DNA of 40,515 nucleotides from the NCBI GenBank assembly GCA_018365455.1, contig JAGZJZ010000058.1, forward strand, positions 1-40,515. Reading direction: 5' to 3'. The stretch comes from Clostridiales bacterium (GTDB taxonomy: Bacteria; Bacillota; Clostridia; Lachnospirales; Lachnospiraceae). Below are positions 1-7,793 of the stretch, piece after piece. Position 1 is the stretch's first letter. Each line of letters opens with the position of its first letter. Position numbers and translations under genes: made by a program. The notes beneath the pieces are model-generated. The model was not told where the DNA came from. It did no database searches and saw only the letters and a program-made list of their open reading frames with translations.

Positions 1-6
1 TGTTTT

Positions 7-141
7 TTATTCTGTGATCAGTAACAGGAGTAAATTTTCATCCTCTTTTACACATAAACACCCGAAACATACTACACTGCATCCAGTAGAACATCCTTCT
101 ATAGCCCCAGAGTCATGCTGAAAACGAGTAGTATAAAGCAA
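7..141 (-). CDS. possible small cysteine-rich ORF, TTG start (doubtful)
   Basis: A 44-codon open frame starts 17 bases after the serine hydrolase stop, on the same strand. It would begin at a TTG preceded by AAGG at 5 bases. The middle is cysteine-rich (EGCSTGCSVVCFGCLC) and the end is acidic then Leu-rich. I do not recognise a family. The TTG start, short length and absence of a known motif make a chance frame likely. If real, it would be co-transcribed with the hydrolase. Confidence 0.15.
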   Translation of the reverse strand: MLYTTRFQHDSGAIEGCSTGCSVVCFGCLCVKEDENLLLLLITE

Positions 142-157
142 CTAAACCTTCAGCGGA

Positions 158-1957
158 CTAAATGGTGCCTGTCAGATGACCGGTTACAATTGGCTGAATG
201 GTTCTTTCTATCAGAAAATAAAACAGTTCCGGATTTACCATCCCTCTCAGATTATTAATAATAAGATTATCCGTTGGCATAGCCGCAAATGAATCCAGCC
301 CCTTCATGATGACATCTTTCCCGGGAGTTTCATTCCAGCGGATTTCTGCTTCCTCGTTTCGGAAATAAAATTTCACTTCCCTGCTTACGGCTTCTTCCAA
401 AAAGGTAATCCTGATTTTCAAAACCCTTCGGTTCTCTTCATCCGTCGAAAATTTTCCCTCTGCAACTACCAGATATTCTTCTTCATGCAGTTTAACGGCG
501 GTTGTTCTGGCTCCCTGAAATCCAATCTCAATTTTGTGATTATCTTCTCCTTCTTGTATTTCCAGATAAAATCTTCCACCGTCCATGAGAAATCCCATCC
601 GGCTAATGCCCTCGGAATAATTATTATGGAGTACCTGGAGCATTAAGGGTGCAAGCCCCACATGCTTTTGCTCCATATCGTATACCCTGCCTGCAGCCCA
701 TTGTCTGTCATCCGGTACAAACTTCTGCCTGGGCTGTCTTCTCTTTTTATGTATACAGCAGCGGTTCCATCCTCCCTTTTCAATCAGCGGAAGATTTTCT
801 TTAACGCCTCTGGCTGCCTCTTCTATACTTAAGAGCCTGCCATAATTCATGTTTTCTTCTGGCAAAACGGTTTCCTTACCGATTCCCGGTACAAAATCAT
901 TTTCAAAATATCTGCCGATCACATCCATAAGGGTGGATTTCTGAAATATTTCCCTGCTTCCGGCATGTGCCACGATGACCATTTGAAGGTCTGGGTATAC
1001 GATAACATTTTGTCCAAGCATCCCATTAAATAAAAAGCTCCCTGGTCTGCCTCCCATCCAGATCTGGTAACCATATCCATTGCCGCCTTTCTCCGGGGGC
1101 GTATCCACCTGTTTCGTTGTGGATTCCTTTACCCATTCAGCCGGTATAATCTGACGGTCCAGCCATTTTCCCTGCTGAAGGTATAACTGTCCCAGCTTTG
1201 CTGCATCCTCCGGCAGCAGAAAAAGTCCCCAGCCTCCCTTTGTAATCCCTTTCGGGCAGGTCTCCCAGAAAAACTTTGTGATTCCCAGTGGCTCAAACAG
1301 CCGGGGCGTCAGGTATTCCGTCAGCGTTTCACCGGTGATCTCGGTTACAATCGCAGACAGCATATAGGTATTCATGCTGTTATAGTCGAACACCGTCCCT
1401 GATGTCCCTTTAACAGAGGACTCCAGAAAGCTTTTCGTCCATTCATTGCCGGAAAGTGCACCTGCCTCATTATAGACAATGCCGCTGGTCATGGTCAGCA
1501 GATCCCTGACCGTAACATTTTTCTGGCGGAACAGCCCGCCCAATATATTTTTCTTCGCAAAGATATCATGAATCCGGTCATCCAGCTCCAGTCTGCCCTC
1601 AGCCACCAGCAATCCCACTGCCATTCCGGTTATGCTCTTGCACATGGAGTGGGTGATATGCCACATCCCCTGTCTGTATGGCGCAAAACTGGTTTCTCCG
1701 ATGACACAGCCATTTCTCAATATCATGATATGATGCATATTAATTCCTTCATTACTTCTAAGCTCTTCTATCAGATCCCTGATCATTGCAGATGAAATTC
1801 CCTGAGTTTCCGGAACCGCCCGCATAAATGCCTGTTCATAAGGTATTTCCTCCGGAAAGGAAATCTTCTGCGGGGTAAAATCAACTTTACTGCGATCTGT
1901 TTTCCCATTTATTAAATTCCAGATTAGTTCAAAAACCGCCATCTGTTCTTTCGTCAT
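158..1957 (-). CDS. serine hydrolase, beta-lactamase/PBP-like (class C fold)
   Basis: This is a serine hydrolase of the beta-lactamase/esterase/DD-peptidase superfamily (Pfam Beta-lactamase). Counting from an ATG at 1987, the SxxK nucleophile motif is SMCK (Ser114, Lys117), the second motif is YNS (202-204) and the KTG-equivalent is HAG (341-343). The enzyme domain covers roughly residues 60-365. The remaining 230 residues are a beta-rich C-terminal extension that I cannot name. There is no signal peptide, so it is probably cytoplasmic. I moved the start from 1987 to the ATG at 1957, because AAAGGAG lies 6 bases upstream of it while the earlier ATG has only a weak site; this gives 599 residues. 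The substrate cannot be predicted: such proteins include esterases, peptidases and transacylases. It is divergent from the DUF554 gene. Confidence 0.85.
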   Translation of the reverse strand: MTKEQMAVFELIWNLINGKTDRSKVDFTPQKISFPEEIPYEQAFMRAVPETQGISSAMIRDLIEELRSNEGINMHHIMILRNGCVIGETSFAPYRQGMWHITHSMCKSITGMAVGLLVAEGRLELDDRIHDIFAKKNILGGLFRQKNVTVRDLLTMTSGIVYNEAGALSGNEWTKSFLESSVKGTSGTVFDYNSMNTYMLSAIVTEITGETLTEYLTPRLFEPLGITKFFWETCPKGITKGGWGLFLLPEDAAKLGQLYLQQGKWLDRQIIPAEWVKESTTKQVDTPPEKGGNGYGYQIWMGGRPGSFLFNGMLGQNVIVYPDLQMVIVAHAGSREIFQKSTLMDVIGRYFENDFVPGIGKETVLPEENMNYGRLLSIEEAARGVKENLPLIEKGGWNRCCIHKKRRQPRQKFVPDDRQWAAGRVYDMEQKHVGLAPLMLQVLHNNYSEGISRMGFLMDGGRFYLEIQEGEDNHKIEIGFQGARTTAVKLHEEEYLVVAEGKFSTDEENRRVLKIRITFLEEAVSREVKFYFRNEEAEIRWNETPGKDVIMKGLDSFAAMPTDNLIINNLRGMVNPELFYFLIERTIQPIVTGHLTGTI

Positions 1958-2092
1958 GTTGTACTCCTTTGCTCTTTCATACGCCATTCATTCCTACTCT
2001 ATGATTATAGTATGGAAAAACTTCATATACTACCTTTAAAAAATAATATTTTGCATAAAAAAGTATAAAATTTTTATATGCTTATTCTAAAA

Positions 2093-2126
2093 TTTGTTTT
2101 CAAAACATCATAACTGATGTTATAAT
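2093..2126 (+). promoter_or_regulatory. promoter with overlapping inverted repeat upstream of the DUF554 gene
   Basis: TATAAT at 2121-2126 sits behind a weak -35 (TTTTCA, 18-base spacer). The spacer holds a perfect inverted repeat, AACATCA-TAAC-TGATGTT (2104-2121), and another TGATGTT half-site lies at 2134-2140. The repeat is placed where a repressor would block RNA polymerase. The regulator is unknown. Confidence 0.4.
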
Positions 2127-2166
2127 CTTCCTTAATGATGTTTACAAAAGTTGGAGGATTACATTC

Positions 2167-2892
2167 ATGTTTGGTATAGGTACACTGATTAACACCATTG
2201 CTGTGATAGCCGGAAGCGGAATCGGTCTTTTTCTGCACAAGGGCATAAAAAAAGAACTGCAGGCATCCCTGATGTGTGCATGCGGAGTCGCTACCATATT
2301 CATCGGTATCAGCGGCACATTACAGGGAATGCTGGAGTTCCAAAACGGCGTGATCCAGACCAAAGGCAGCATGATGCTGATCTTTTCCCTGGTTCTTGGA
2401 TGCCTGTTGGGAGAAATCATCAATATTGAAAAAAGAATGGAACAACTGGGTGATAAATTAAAAAATGCCTTCCATGCCGAAAACGACAGCCGTTTTGTGG
2501 AAGGCTTTGTAAATACTTCTCTGATCATCTGCGTAGGCGCTATGGCAATTGTAGGCTCCATACAGGACGGATTAAACGGAGACTTCTCCATGCTTGCTGC
2601 CAAAGCCGTACTGGATTTTGTGATTGTGGTGGTTCTGGCTTCTACTTACGGCATTGGCGTAATGTGTTCCGCACTAGCCATCCTGGTTTATGAAGGCTGC
2701 ATCACTCTGGCTGCCCATTTTGCCGGATACTTTGTGGCAGAAGAGCTGATCGCCAATCTCTCTTACATAGGGTCTGCGTTGATTTTCTGCGTGGGCATCA
2801 ACATTGCTTTTGGCAAGAAGTTCCGGGTCGGCAATATGCTGCCAGCCTTACTCATTCCGGTTCTCTATGCAGTCTATACTGTCTTTCGGTAG
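2167..2892 (+). CDS. DUF554 family integral membrane protein
   Basis: A 241-residue, strongly hydrophobic protein with about six or seven predicted membrane segments. It matches the DUF554 (YdfK/YqgA-like) family: an N-terminal GIGTLINTIAVIAGSGIGLF, the segment LGCLLGEIINIEKRMEQLG after the third helix, and a C-terminal glycine-rich helical part. The molecular role of the family is not established; transport is only a guess. The start is supported by GGAGG nine bases upstream. It is the only plus-strand gene before 17 kb. It converges on the amidohydrolase gene with 28 bases between the stops, and I see no clear terminator there. Confidence 0.9.
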   Translation: MFGIGTLINTIAVIAGSGIGLFLHKGIKKELQASLMCACGVATIFIGISGTLQGMLEFQNGVIQTKGSMMLIFSLVLGCLLGEIINIEKRMEQLGDKLKNAFHAENDSRFVEGFVNTSLIICVGAMAIVGSIQDGLNGDFSMLAAKAVLDFVIVVVLASTYGIGVMCSALAILVYEGCITLAAHFAGYFVAEELIANLSYIGSALIFCVGINIAFGKKFRVGNMLPALLIPVLYAVYTVFR

Positions 2893-2920
2893 CTTGGTCA
2901 GAACCGGCTGTGAAAATGAC

Positions 2921-3859
2921 TTATGACATTAACCCCAAAAGCGCTGCGGCCTTCCGGTAAAATACTTTATCTGCCACATCTTCTTTACCGGAAAATGCCT
3001 TTTTACATTGGGCTATAGAAGCTTCTACTTCTCCAAACGGATAGTCTGTCCCAAACAGGATCTTGTCCTCTCCCATTAATTCTGTCAGGTCTTTCATTAC
3101 CTCTGCCCCCTTAAAGGAAGTGTCTGTATATACATGCTCCCATTTATGCTTTCGAACCGCTTCCGCCAATTCCAGATATTCCTTTCCGCATTCCCCACCA
3201 GCATGTGCCGGTATTAGAATATACTGAGGATAGCGTTCAATCAATGCCAGCATATAGTGAAGGGCTCCATACTCCTTTGGTGCTATATTCTGATAGGGGC
3301 TGCCCGGTTTATAATAATCATTTACTCCGCAATGTGCAGTTACCGGCAGTCTTAATTCCCCAAAGACCTCAACTGCTGCATAAGTGCGCTCATCCGTAAG
3401 ACTTACATTTTGCAGAATCGGATGCAGTTTTAAGCCTCTTGCGCCCATTCTGATATCTTTTCGAAGCTTTTCCTGCATTTCTTCTACCGGAAGTGTGAAA
3501 TCGGGACTGGTAAAGGGTAAAATTTGGGGCTCCAGCTTTGATGCGGCAAGAGTCTCTTCAAAGCTGGTATTGGGAAGAATCGGCAGGGAAACCATATAAT
3601 CCATCTGGTTCGATGTAATCACCTCACGGATAGATTGTAAGCCCCCTTTTTCCCAGATCCGGTACTGTCCGGCATCAATTAGTGTATTAAGGGCATCGGG
3701 ATCGTCTGCAATAAGCGGCGCCTGATAACCGTTCTCCCCCAGCTGCCTGAAAGGGTCCTTATATTGGGGTAAATGCTGTGGTGCTTTGAAACTTATATTC
3801 TTATTCTCATGAAAAATATCACCTAAATGTGTGTGGAAATCTATAATTCGTGTTCTCAT
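2921..3859 (-). CDS. amidohydrolase family metal-dependent hydrolase
   Basis: A 312-residue TIM-barrel amidohydrolase (amidohydrolase-2 type). Visible metal-binding motifs are the N-terminal HTH in IIDFHTHLGDI, the lysine/histidine strand MGARGLKLHP, the histidines of VTAHCG and IPAHAGGE, and the late aspartate in ILFGTDYPFG. This arrangement is shared by hydrolases and decarboxylases of the 2-pyrone-4,6-dicarboxylate lactonase/ACMSD relatives, so the substrate cannot be named. The usual length is about 280-330 residues, so it looks complete. No good ribosome binding site precedes the ATG at 3859, so the start is less certain than the family. About 200 bases separate it from the upstream toroid-like gene, and I see nothing defined there. 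Confidence 0.85.
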   Translation of the reverse strand: MRTRIIDFHTHLGDIFHENKNISFKAPQHLPQYKDPFRQLGENGYQAPLIADDPDALNTLIDAGQYRIWEKGGLQSIREVITSNQMDYMVSLPILPNTSFEETLAASKLEPQILPFTSPDFTLPVEEMQEKLRKDIRMGARGLKLHPILQNVSLTDERTYAAVEVFGELRLPVTAHCGVNDYYKPGSPYQNIAPKEYGALHYMLALIERYPQYILIPAHAGGECGKEYLELAEAVRKHKWEHVYTDTSFKGAEVMKDLTELMGEDKILFGTDYPFGEVEASIAQCKKAFSGKEDVADKVFYRKAAALLGLMS

Positions 3860-4060
3860 TTATAATACGTACAAGCATTGCTGTACTTAGATACCGGCAC
3901 AGGATGATTCAGACGGTATCTGCCTTTCATAATATTTGCATAAATATGCTTCTGTATATTTTGTACTGCAGGGTTCCAATTTATGCATACACGACCTTTC
4001 CACCTGCCATTTAGACAGTCAATCAGATAGTTATTTTCATAGCTGTTCCATCATTTCCGA

Positions 4061-5206
4061 TTACGGATGCAATCTGCCGAATCTTTTTAAGAAGTTTGTT
4101 TTTTCAATTGCTTTATAGGCTTTTGCCCAATTTTCGCTGATTACAAATTCCTTCGGATATTTTTCATAGTTTTCAAACCAGCACCAGGAAATCGGCCATA
4201 CATCATGTTCCGGCAGGGTATCCGCAAGGAAATCCAATTCTGTTTCCACAAGATCCTCGTTGCCGGGGTAAAAGATACTGTCCTTTGATTTTATATAATC
4301 AGATGGCCGGTAACCATAAGATGGCCACTGTGCCGGATCTCTCTGTATCGACTTGTTTACGATTTCTATCAGCTCTTTTTCTAACCGGTCATAATCATAT
4401 CCTTCTAAATTTACACGTTTCATAGCATTAATTAATGAAATATATCCGCTTGGTCCCATATCCCCCAGATGATCGTCCTTTAATCTATCCATCATGGTTT
4501 TGATCAAATCTAAAACAGATGGATAAAGTATGGACTCCGGATAGTGCTCAAGAATAAAGGCACAAAAGCGCAGGTGAATCCCCCTGCTTTCTATACTATT
4601 ATATGCTTCATCATAATTATAAAAGCTGGCATGTGGATAATCCCCATTTGTAGGAACCGTAAAGATCCATCCTACCGGAAAATTACTGTGACAATCCAGA
4701 TACTTTTTAATTCCGGCATATATGGGATGCTGCATATCGTAAAACTCGATTTCATCCATTACTTCCAAAACATAATATAGTCCATATGGAATAGAATTGT
4801 AATTCCAGTTATCCGGGTCAATCCCATTTCCGAAACCGCCATCTGCATTCTGATAATGCATCAAAGCATTTACCACAGCCTCTTTGCTTCCATTTGCAAA
4901 ATAATAATTCCATTTCGCCAGTTCCAGTTCCCTGGCATTTCTATGTATCCAGACTTCAATGTGTCTCTGATCTACATGCTTCCTATTATTAGCCTTATCA
5001 TTAGCTTCCATTTCATTAGTCCCTACATCATTAGGCTTCATATCATTAGCCTTCATATCATTAGCTTCCATTTCATTAGTCCCTACATCATTAGGCTTCA
5101 TATCATTAGCCTTCATATCATTAGCCTTCATATCATGAACCTCCATATCATGAACCTTCATATCACTAGCCTCCATATTTTTAGTCTCCATACAATTAGT
5201 CTTCAT
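4061..5206 (-). CDS. alpha/alpha-toroid-like (prenyltransferase/terpene-cyclase fold) hypothetical protein with a repeat-encoded N terminus
   Basis: The core, from about residue 75, reads like the uncharacterised clostridial proteins related to squalene-cyclase/prenyltransferase toroids: MHYQNADGGFGNGIDPDNW is the QxxDGGFG-type turn seen in that fold, followed by paired helices. No catalytic DxDD motif is visible, so I do not assign an enzyme activity. The first 75 or so residues are an imperfect five-residue repeat (MKAND/MKPND/VGTNE/MEAND) encoded by a 15-bp DNA tandem array. The ATG at 5206 has no ribosome binding site, whereas repeat units at about 5161 and 5131 each have GGAGG eight bases upstream, so translation may begin at one or several internal ATGs. 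Family members lack such a leader as far as I recall. The function is unknown. Confidence 0.65.
   Translation of the reverse strand: MKTNCMETKNMEASDMKVHDMEVHDMKANDMKANDMKPNDVGTNEMEANDMKANDMKPNDVGTNEMEANDKANNRKHVDQRHIEVWIHRNARELELAKWNYYFANGSKEAVVNALMHYQNADGGFGNGIDPDNWNYNSIPYGLYYVLEVMDEIEFYDMQHPIYAGIKKYLDCHSNFPVGWIFTVPTNGDYPHASFYNYDEAYNSIESRGIHLRFCAFILEHYPESILYPSVLDLIKTMMDRLKDDHLGDMGPSGYISLINAMKRVNLEGYDYDRLEKELIEIVNKSIQRDPAQWPSYGYRPSDYIKSKDSIFYPGNEDLVETELDFLADTLPEHDVWPISWCWFENYEKYPKEFVISENWAKAYKAIEKTNFLKRFGRLHP
4992..5206 (-). repeat. 15-bp tandem array with a 60-bp higher-order duplication
   Basis: About 14 units of a 15-base repeat (consensus on the minus strand ATGAAGGCTAATGAT) lie end to end and in frame. 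An exact 60-bp block occurs twice, at 4997-5056 and 5057-5116, which points to recent slippage or unequal recombination. Most units begin with ATG and carry AAGG or GGAGG eight bases ahead of the next ATG. Confidence 0.9.
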
Positions 5207-5261
5207 ATTTCGTAATTACATAACAATAAGATTAAACCGCTTTCCACTATTCATTATACTT

Positions 5262-6128
5262 TCATGCCCGACTGGGATCTTGTAAAAAAGCGACATTTTT
5301 AAACGCCAACTCCTTTGCCTCCTGAATGGACATCGAGTGGAAACGTTTAAAATCATGGAGTAAATGAGCCTGATCCGTATACTGATATTTTATCACAGCA
5401 TCTAGTACATCAAACCTTGTACTTCCCACAATATCATTCCACAAATATTGATAGCGGATTACGGAAGAGAGTTGTTTTGGAGAAATACCGATGTTCTCTT
5501 TAAACAGCCTTTCTAACTGCCTGGTACTGATATGCACTTCCCTGGCAAGCTGTAAGGTCCTTATATTTCCTTTATTTCGAAAAATCTCATACAGTGCATC
5601 CGAAACAACATGGTTCATGCGCTCCGGATGAAAATTTTCCATGAGATACTTTTCGGCAATTGCTTTTCGTTCCATGAGACTGTCCATGGTAAACAGCCTA
5701 TCTTCCAGTAATTTCTTTAACTTTGGAAAATAGTATCCCACATCACAATACAGGTCTTTTGCATCCCTCATGGATTCCCCGGAGAACAAAATCACTGCCC
5801 AGGCGTAAAAACGGATTGCAAAGGAAGAAATCTGCCTTTCTTCCCCAGGCATTGAATGAATCTGAAAAGAACTGATATTAATCCCTGCGAAATCATTGCT
5901 GATCCTGTTGTTGGTATAATCAATATCAAACATAATATCCATACAGGTATCCGGCGTCACAACGCTGCTCACAGACTCCCGGCATTGGGATCGGATAACG
6001 GGACCGGATGTCCCCCAAAAGCACCTGATATAGGGTTTAAGCGCTTCACAGGGCTCTATTTCCATATACGTCTCGTCCTTCTTAAAAGGAGTTGCGGTCA
6101 ACGGTCTATATATTTTATGAAATTCCAT
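5262..6128 (-). CDS. AraC family transcriptional regulator
   Basis: A 288-residue regulator. The C-terminal 100 residues hold the two helix-turn-helix motifs of the AraC/XylS family: the first around IRTLQLAREVHISTRQLERL with the FKENIGISPKQLS linker, the second around DVLDAVIKYQYTDQAHLLHDF followed by KRFHSMSIQEA. The N-terminal 180 residues resemble the DUF6597-type sensor domain found in similar regulators (EPCEALKPYIRCFWG, then VVTPDTCMDIMFDID). The ligand is unknown. GGAGG is 13 bases upstream of the ATG, which is long, but no closer in-frame start is visible. Its neighbours (toroid-like protein downstream, MerR regulator upstream) do not identify its target. Confidence 0.88.
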   Translation of the reverse strand: MEFHKIYRPLTATPFKKDETYMEIEPCEALKPYIRCFWGTSGPVIRSQCRESVSSVVTPDTCMDIMFDIDYTNNRISNDFAGINISSFQIHSMPGEERQISSFAIRFYAWAVILFSGESMRDAKDLYCDVGYYFPKLKKLLEDRLFTMDSLMERKAIAEKYLMENFHPERMNHVVSDALYEIFRNKGNIRTLQLAREVHISTRQLERLFKENIGISPKQLSSVIRYQYLWNDIVGSTRFDVLDAVIKYQYTDQAHLLHDFKRFHSMSIQEAKELAFKNVAFLQDPSRA

Positions 6129-6295
6129 ATTGATCTCAAATCCTCCTCTATTGTAAAAATAAATCTGAAATTAATCCTTATTATAACAGATTACCGAAGC
6201 CATTGTATAGATTGTTCTCTGTGTAAGTTGTTACCATATGCCTGACTGAATTGAATAAAGGGGATATGCCCGAAAGCACAGCCCCTCTGTTCAGA

Positions 6296-7171
6296 TTATA
6301 ATTCCTGTTTATGAATATAATAATGCAGTGCCTTTGCCATAAATTCAGAAGCACCCTCACCGTACTTCTCATCCATGACTTTTCTGCCTGTTTCACCGGT
6401 ATAGATATCAATCACCATGTCCCAGTATCCTTCGCCCATATCTACATCGATACTCGTCTCTTCTGAGAGTTCCATCAACTCATGTATAATATCCTGGATT
6501 TCTTCTGAAGTGGGATCCTTTGTCATATCCGAGGTCAGTTTCACATGCAGATCATCATTTTTTTTCAGTATATCATCTTTCTGCCCGCCGATATCTTCTA
6601 TCTGCTCCATTAATTCTTGAAAATGCTCCAGATTGTATTTCATAGCCTCCGTGTATTTTTCAACACTGCCAAATTGTTTAATCGCGATCGGGGCTAAGGT
6701 TTCCTGGTCATCTTTCACTTTTTGGATAAATTCATTAAACTTATCCACACTTCCCCAGTATTTAATAACCTCTTCCGTCTTCTCTTTTTTGAACTGCTCT
6801 AATGCTTCGATATATTCACTCAAATCAAATTCTTTAAAACTCATACACTGTTCCCCTTTCTCCAGTTTCTCCAAAAGTTCTATCAGTTTGTCAAGCCTGC
6901 TGCGTTTCAAACAGAGTAATTTCTTTTGTTTCTTATAAGCTTCGATTTTATCAAACCCCGGTTCTTCCACAAATTCTTTGATTTCTCTTAATTTGAAATC
7001 CATTTCTTTGAAAAATAAAATTTGCTGCAACCGCTCTAATGCTTCGTCATCATATAACCGGTAACCGGATGATGTTACTTCACTGGGCTTTAGTAGTCCA
7101 ATTTCGTCATAATACTGCAACGTGCGTATACTGACACCTGTTAATTTTGCAATCTGGCTTATCGTTCTCAT
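6296..7171 (-). CDS. MerR family regulator with TipAS-type effector domain
   Basis: A 291-residue regulator. The N-terminal winged helix is typical MerR (MRTISQIAKLTGVSIRTLQY, then YYDEIGLLKPSEVTSSGYRLY), followed by a dimerisation coiled coil at about residues 75-120. The C-terminal 140 or so residues, with repeated YWGSVDKFNEFI and KQFGSVEKYTEAM motifs, match the TipAS antibiotic-recognition domain (TipA/Mta/SkgA group). Such proteins activate promoters with an over-long spacer when a drug binds. I chose the ATG at 7171 (AGGAG nine bases upstream) rather than the TTG at 7180. The gene probably controls itself, since its own upstream region holds a 19-bp-spacer promoter with a dyad. No adjacent exporter is obvious, so the inducer is unknown. 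Confidence 0.92.
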   Translation of the reverse strand: MRTISQIAKLTGVSIRTLQYYDEIGLLKPSEVTSSGYRLYDDEALERLQQILFFKEMDFKLREIKEFVEEPGFDKIEAYKKQKKLLCLKRSRLDKLIELLEKLEKGEQCMSFKEFDLSEYIEALEQFKKEKTEEVIKYWGSVDKFNEFIQKVKDDQETLAPIAIKQFGSVEKYTEAMKYNLEHFQELMEQIEDIGGQKDDILKKNDDLHVKLTSDMTKDPTSEEIQDIIHELMELSEETSIDVDMGEGYWDMVIDIYTGETGRKVMDEKYGEGASEFMAKALHYYIHKQEL

Positions 7172-7251
7172 CGTAATCAACTCCTGGAAATAATTAAGAA
7201 ATAGTATACAAAAATCTGCCGGCGAATATCTTTGTTCTATTCTTTGATTTT

Positions 7252-7282
7252 ATCATACACTATCACGTACCGTGAAAGTCAA
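7252..7282 (-). promoter_or_regulatory. MerR-type promoter with 19-bp spacer
   Basis: On the minus strand a TTGACT -35 (7277-7282) and a TATGAT -10 (7252-7257) are separated by exactly 19 bases, the hallmark spacing of promoters untwisted by MerR-family activators. The spacer contains the dyad CACGGTACGTG. It lies about 80 bases upstream of the MerR/TipAS gene, which implies autoregulation. Confidence 0.7.
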
Positions 7283-7302
7283 GATTAATTTAAAATTTCC
7301 AT

Positions 7303-7344
7303 AAAAAATCCCCGTAATCCCAACCCGGGAATTACGAAGATTTT
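7303..7344 (-). terminator. rho-independent terminator downstream of the broken response regulator
   Basis: On the minus strand a stem based on CGTAATTCCC / GGGATTACG with the small loop GGGTT-like centre is followed by TTTTTT. It begins about 40 bases after the response-regulator remnant stops. Confidence 0.6.
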
Positions 7345-7385
7345 ATTGTAGCGCCTGTTATACAAAATGCAAGGGGATTGTTTGA

Positions 7386-7670
7386 TCAGTTGCCGGGACT
7401 ATGCATCTGACTAAATGACACGATGATCTCTGCCGCATATTGAAGTACCTCAGCGGAGTCTGTGCTGTCCACTGCTCCATCCATAATATCTCCACTCCGA
7501 TAAGGAAGCATAATGTCCATCAGAAGCAAGTCTATTTTATTCTCAAGTAAGCAATCCAACACATGAAGTCCATCATATTGACAAAACACTTCATATCCAT
7601 TTTTATTCAAAAAATCTGTCAACAGCTTATTTATTTCCACATCATCTTCAACAATCATTACCTTTTGCAT
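7386..7670 (-). pseudogene. truncated response regulator (receiver domain fragment)
   Basis: The first 60 or so codons are a clear two-component receiver domain: MIVEDDVEINKLL with the acidic pair, and LLLMDIMLP containing the phospho-acceptor aspartate. After PYRSGD the reading frame leaves the family. The rest of the receiver (conserved Thr and Lys) and the whole winged-helix DNA-binding domain are missing. The last 33 residues (from IMDGAVDSTDSAEV) are unrelated, which suggests a deletion that fused two fragments or a read into another frame. The normal length would be about 225 residues. No ribosome binding site precedes the ATG and no histidine kinase is nearby. I read it as a decayed gene. 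Confidence 0.75.
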
Positions 7671-7740
7671 TTATCAGCCACGTACTTCCAAAATGACTTT
7701 TCATTATATTTTTTAATTATTTTCAAGTAACTATAAAATT

Positions 7741-7772
7741 AAGGGTATATCACTTTCGCAATATACCCTCAC
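7741..7772 (-). terminator. rho-independent terminator of rpsB-tsf
   Basis: An eight-base-pair stem GGGTATAT...ATATACCC with loop TGCGAAAGTG is followed on the minus strand by TTAATTTT. It begins 22 bases after the tsf stop codon. Confidence 0.75.
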
Positions 7773-7793
7773 ATCTAATTATTTAATTTTAGA

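Noticed and set aside
4992..5206. The 15-bp array as a CRISPR array
   Set aside because: Units are contiguous without spacers and are in frame with a gene; no cas genes are present.
4856..5215. A plus-strand frame with IIRLHIISLHII repeats
   Set aside because: It is the antisense reading of the 15-bp array; the low-complexity hydrophobic product reflects the repeat and no ribosome binding site precedes it.
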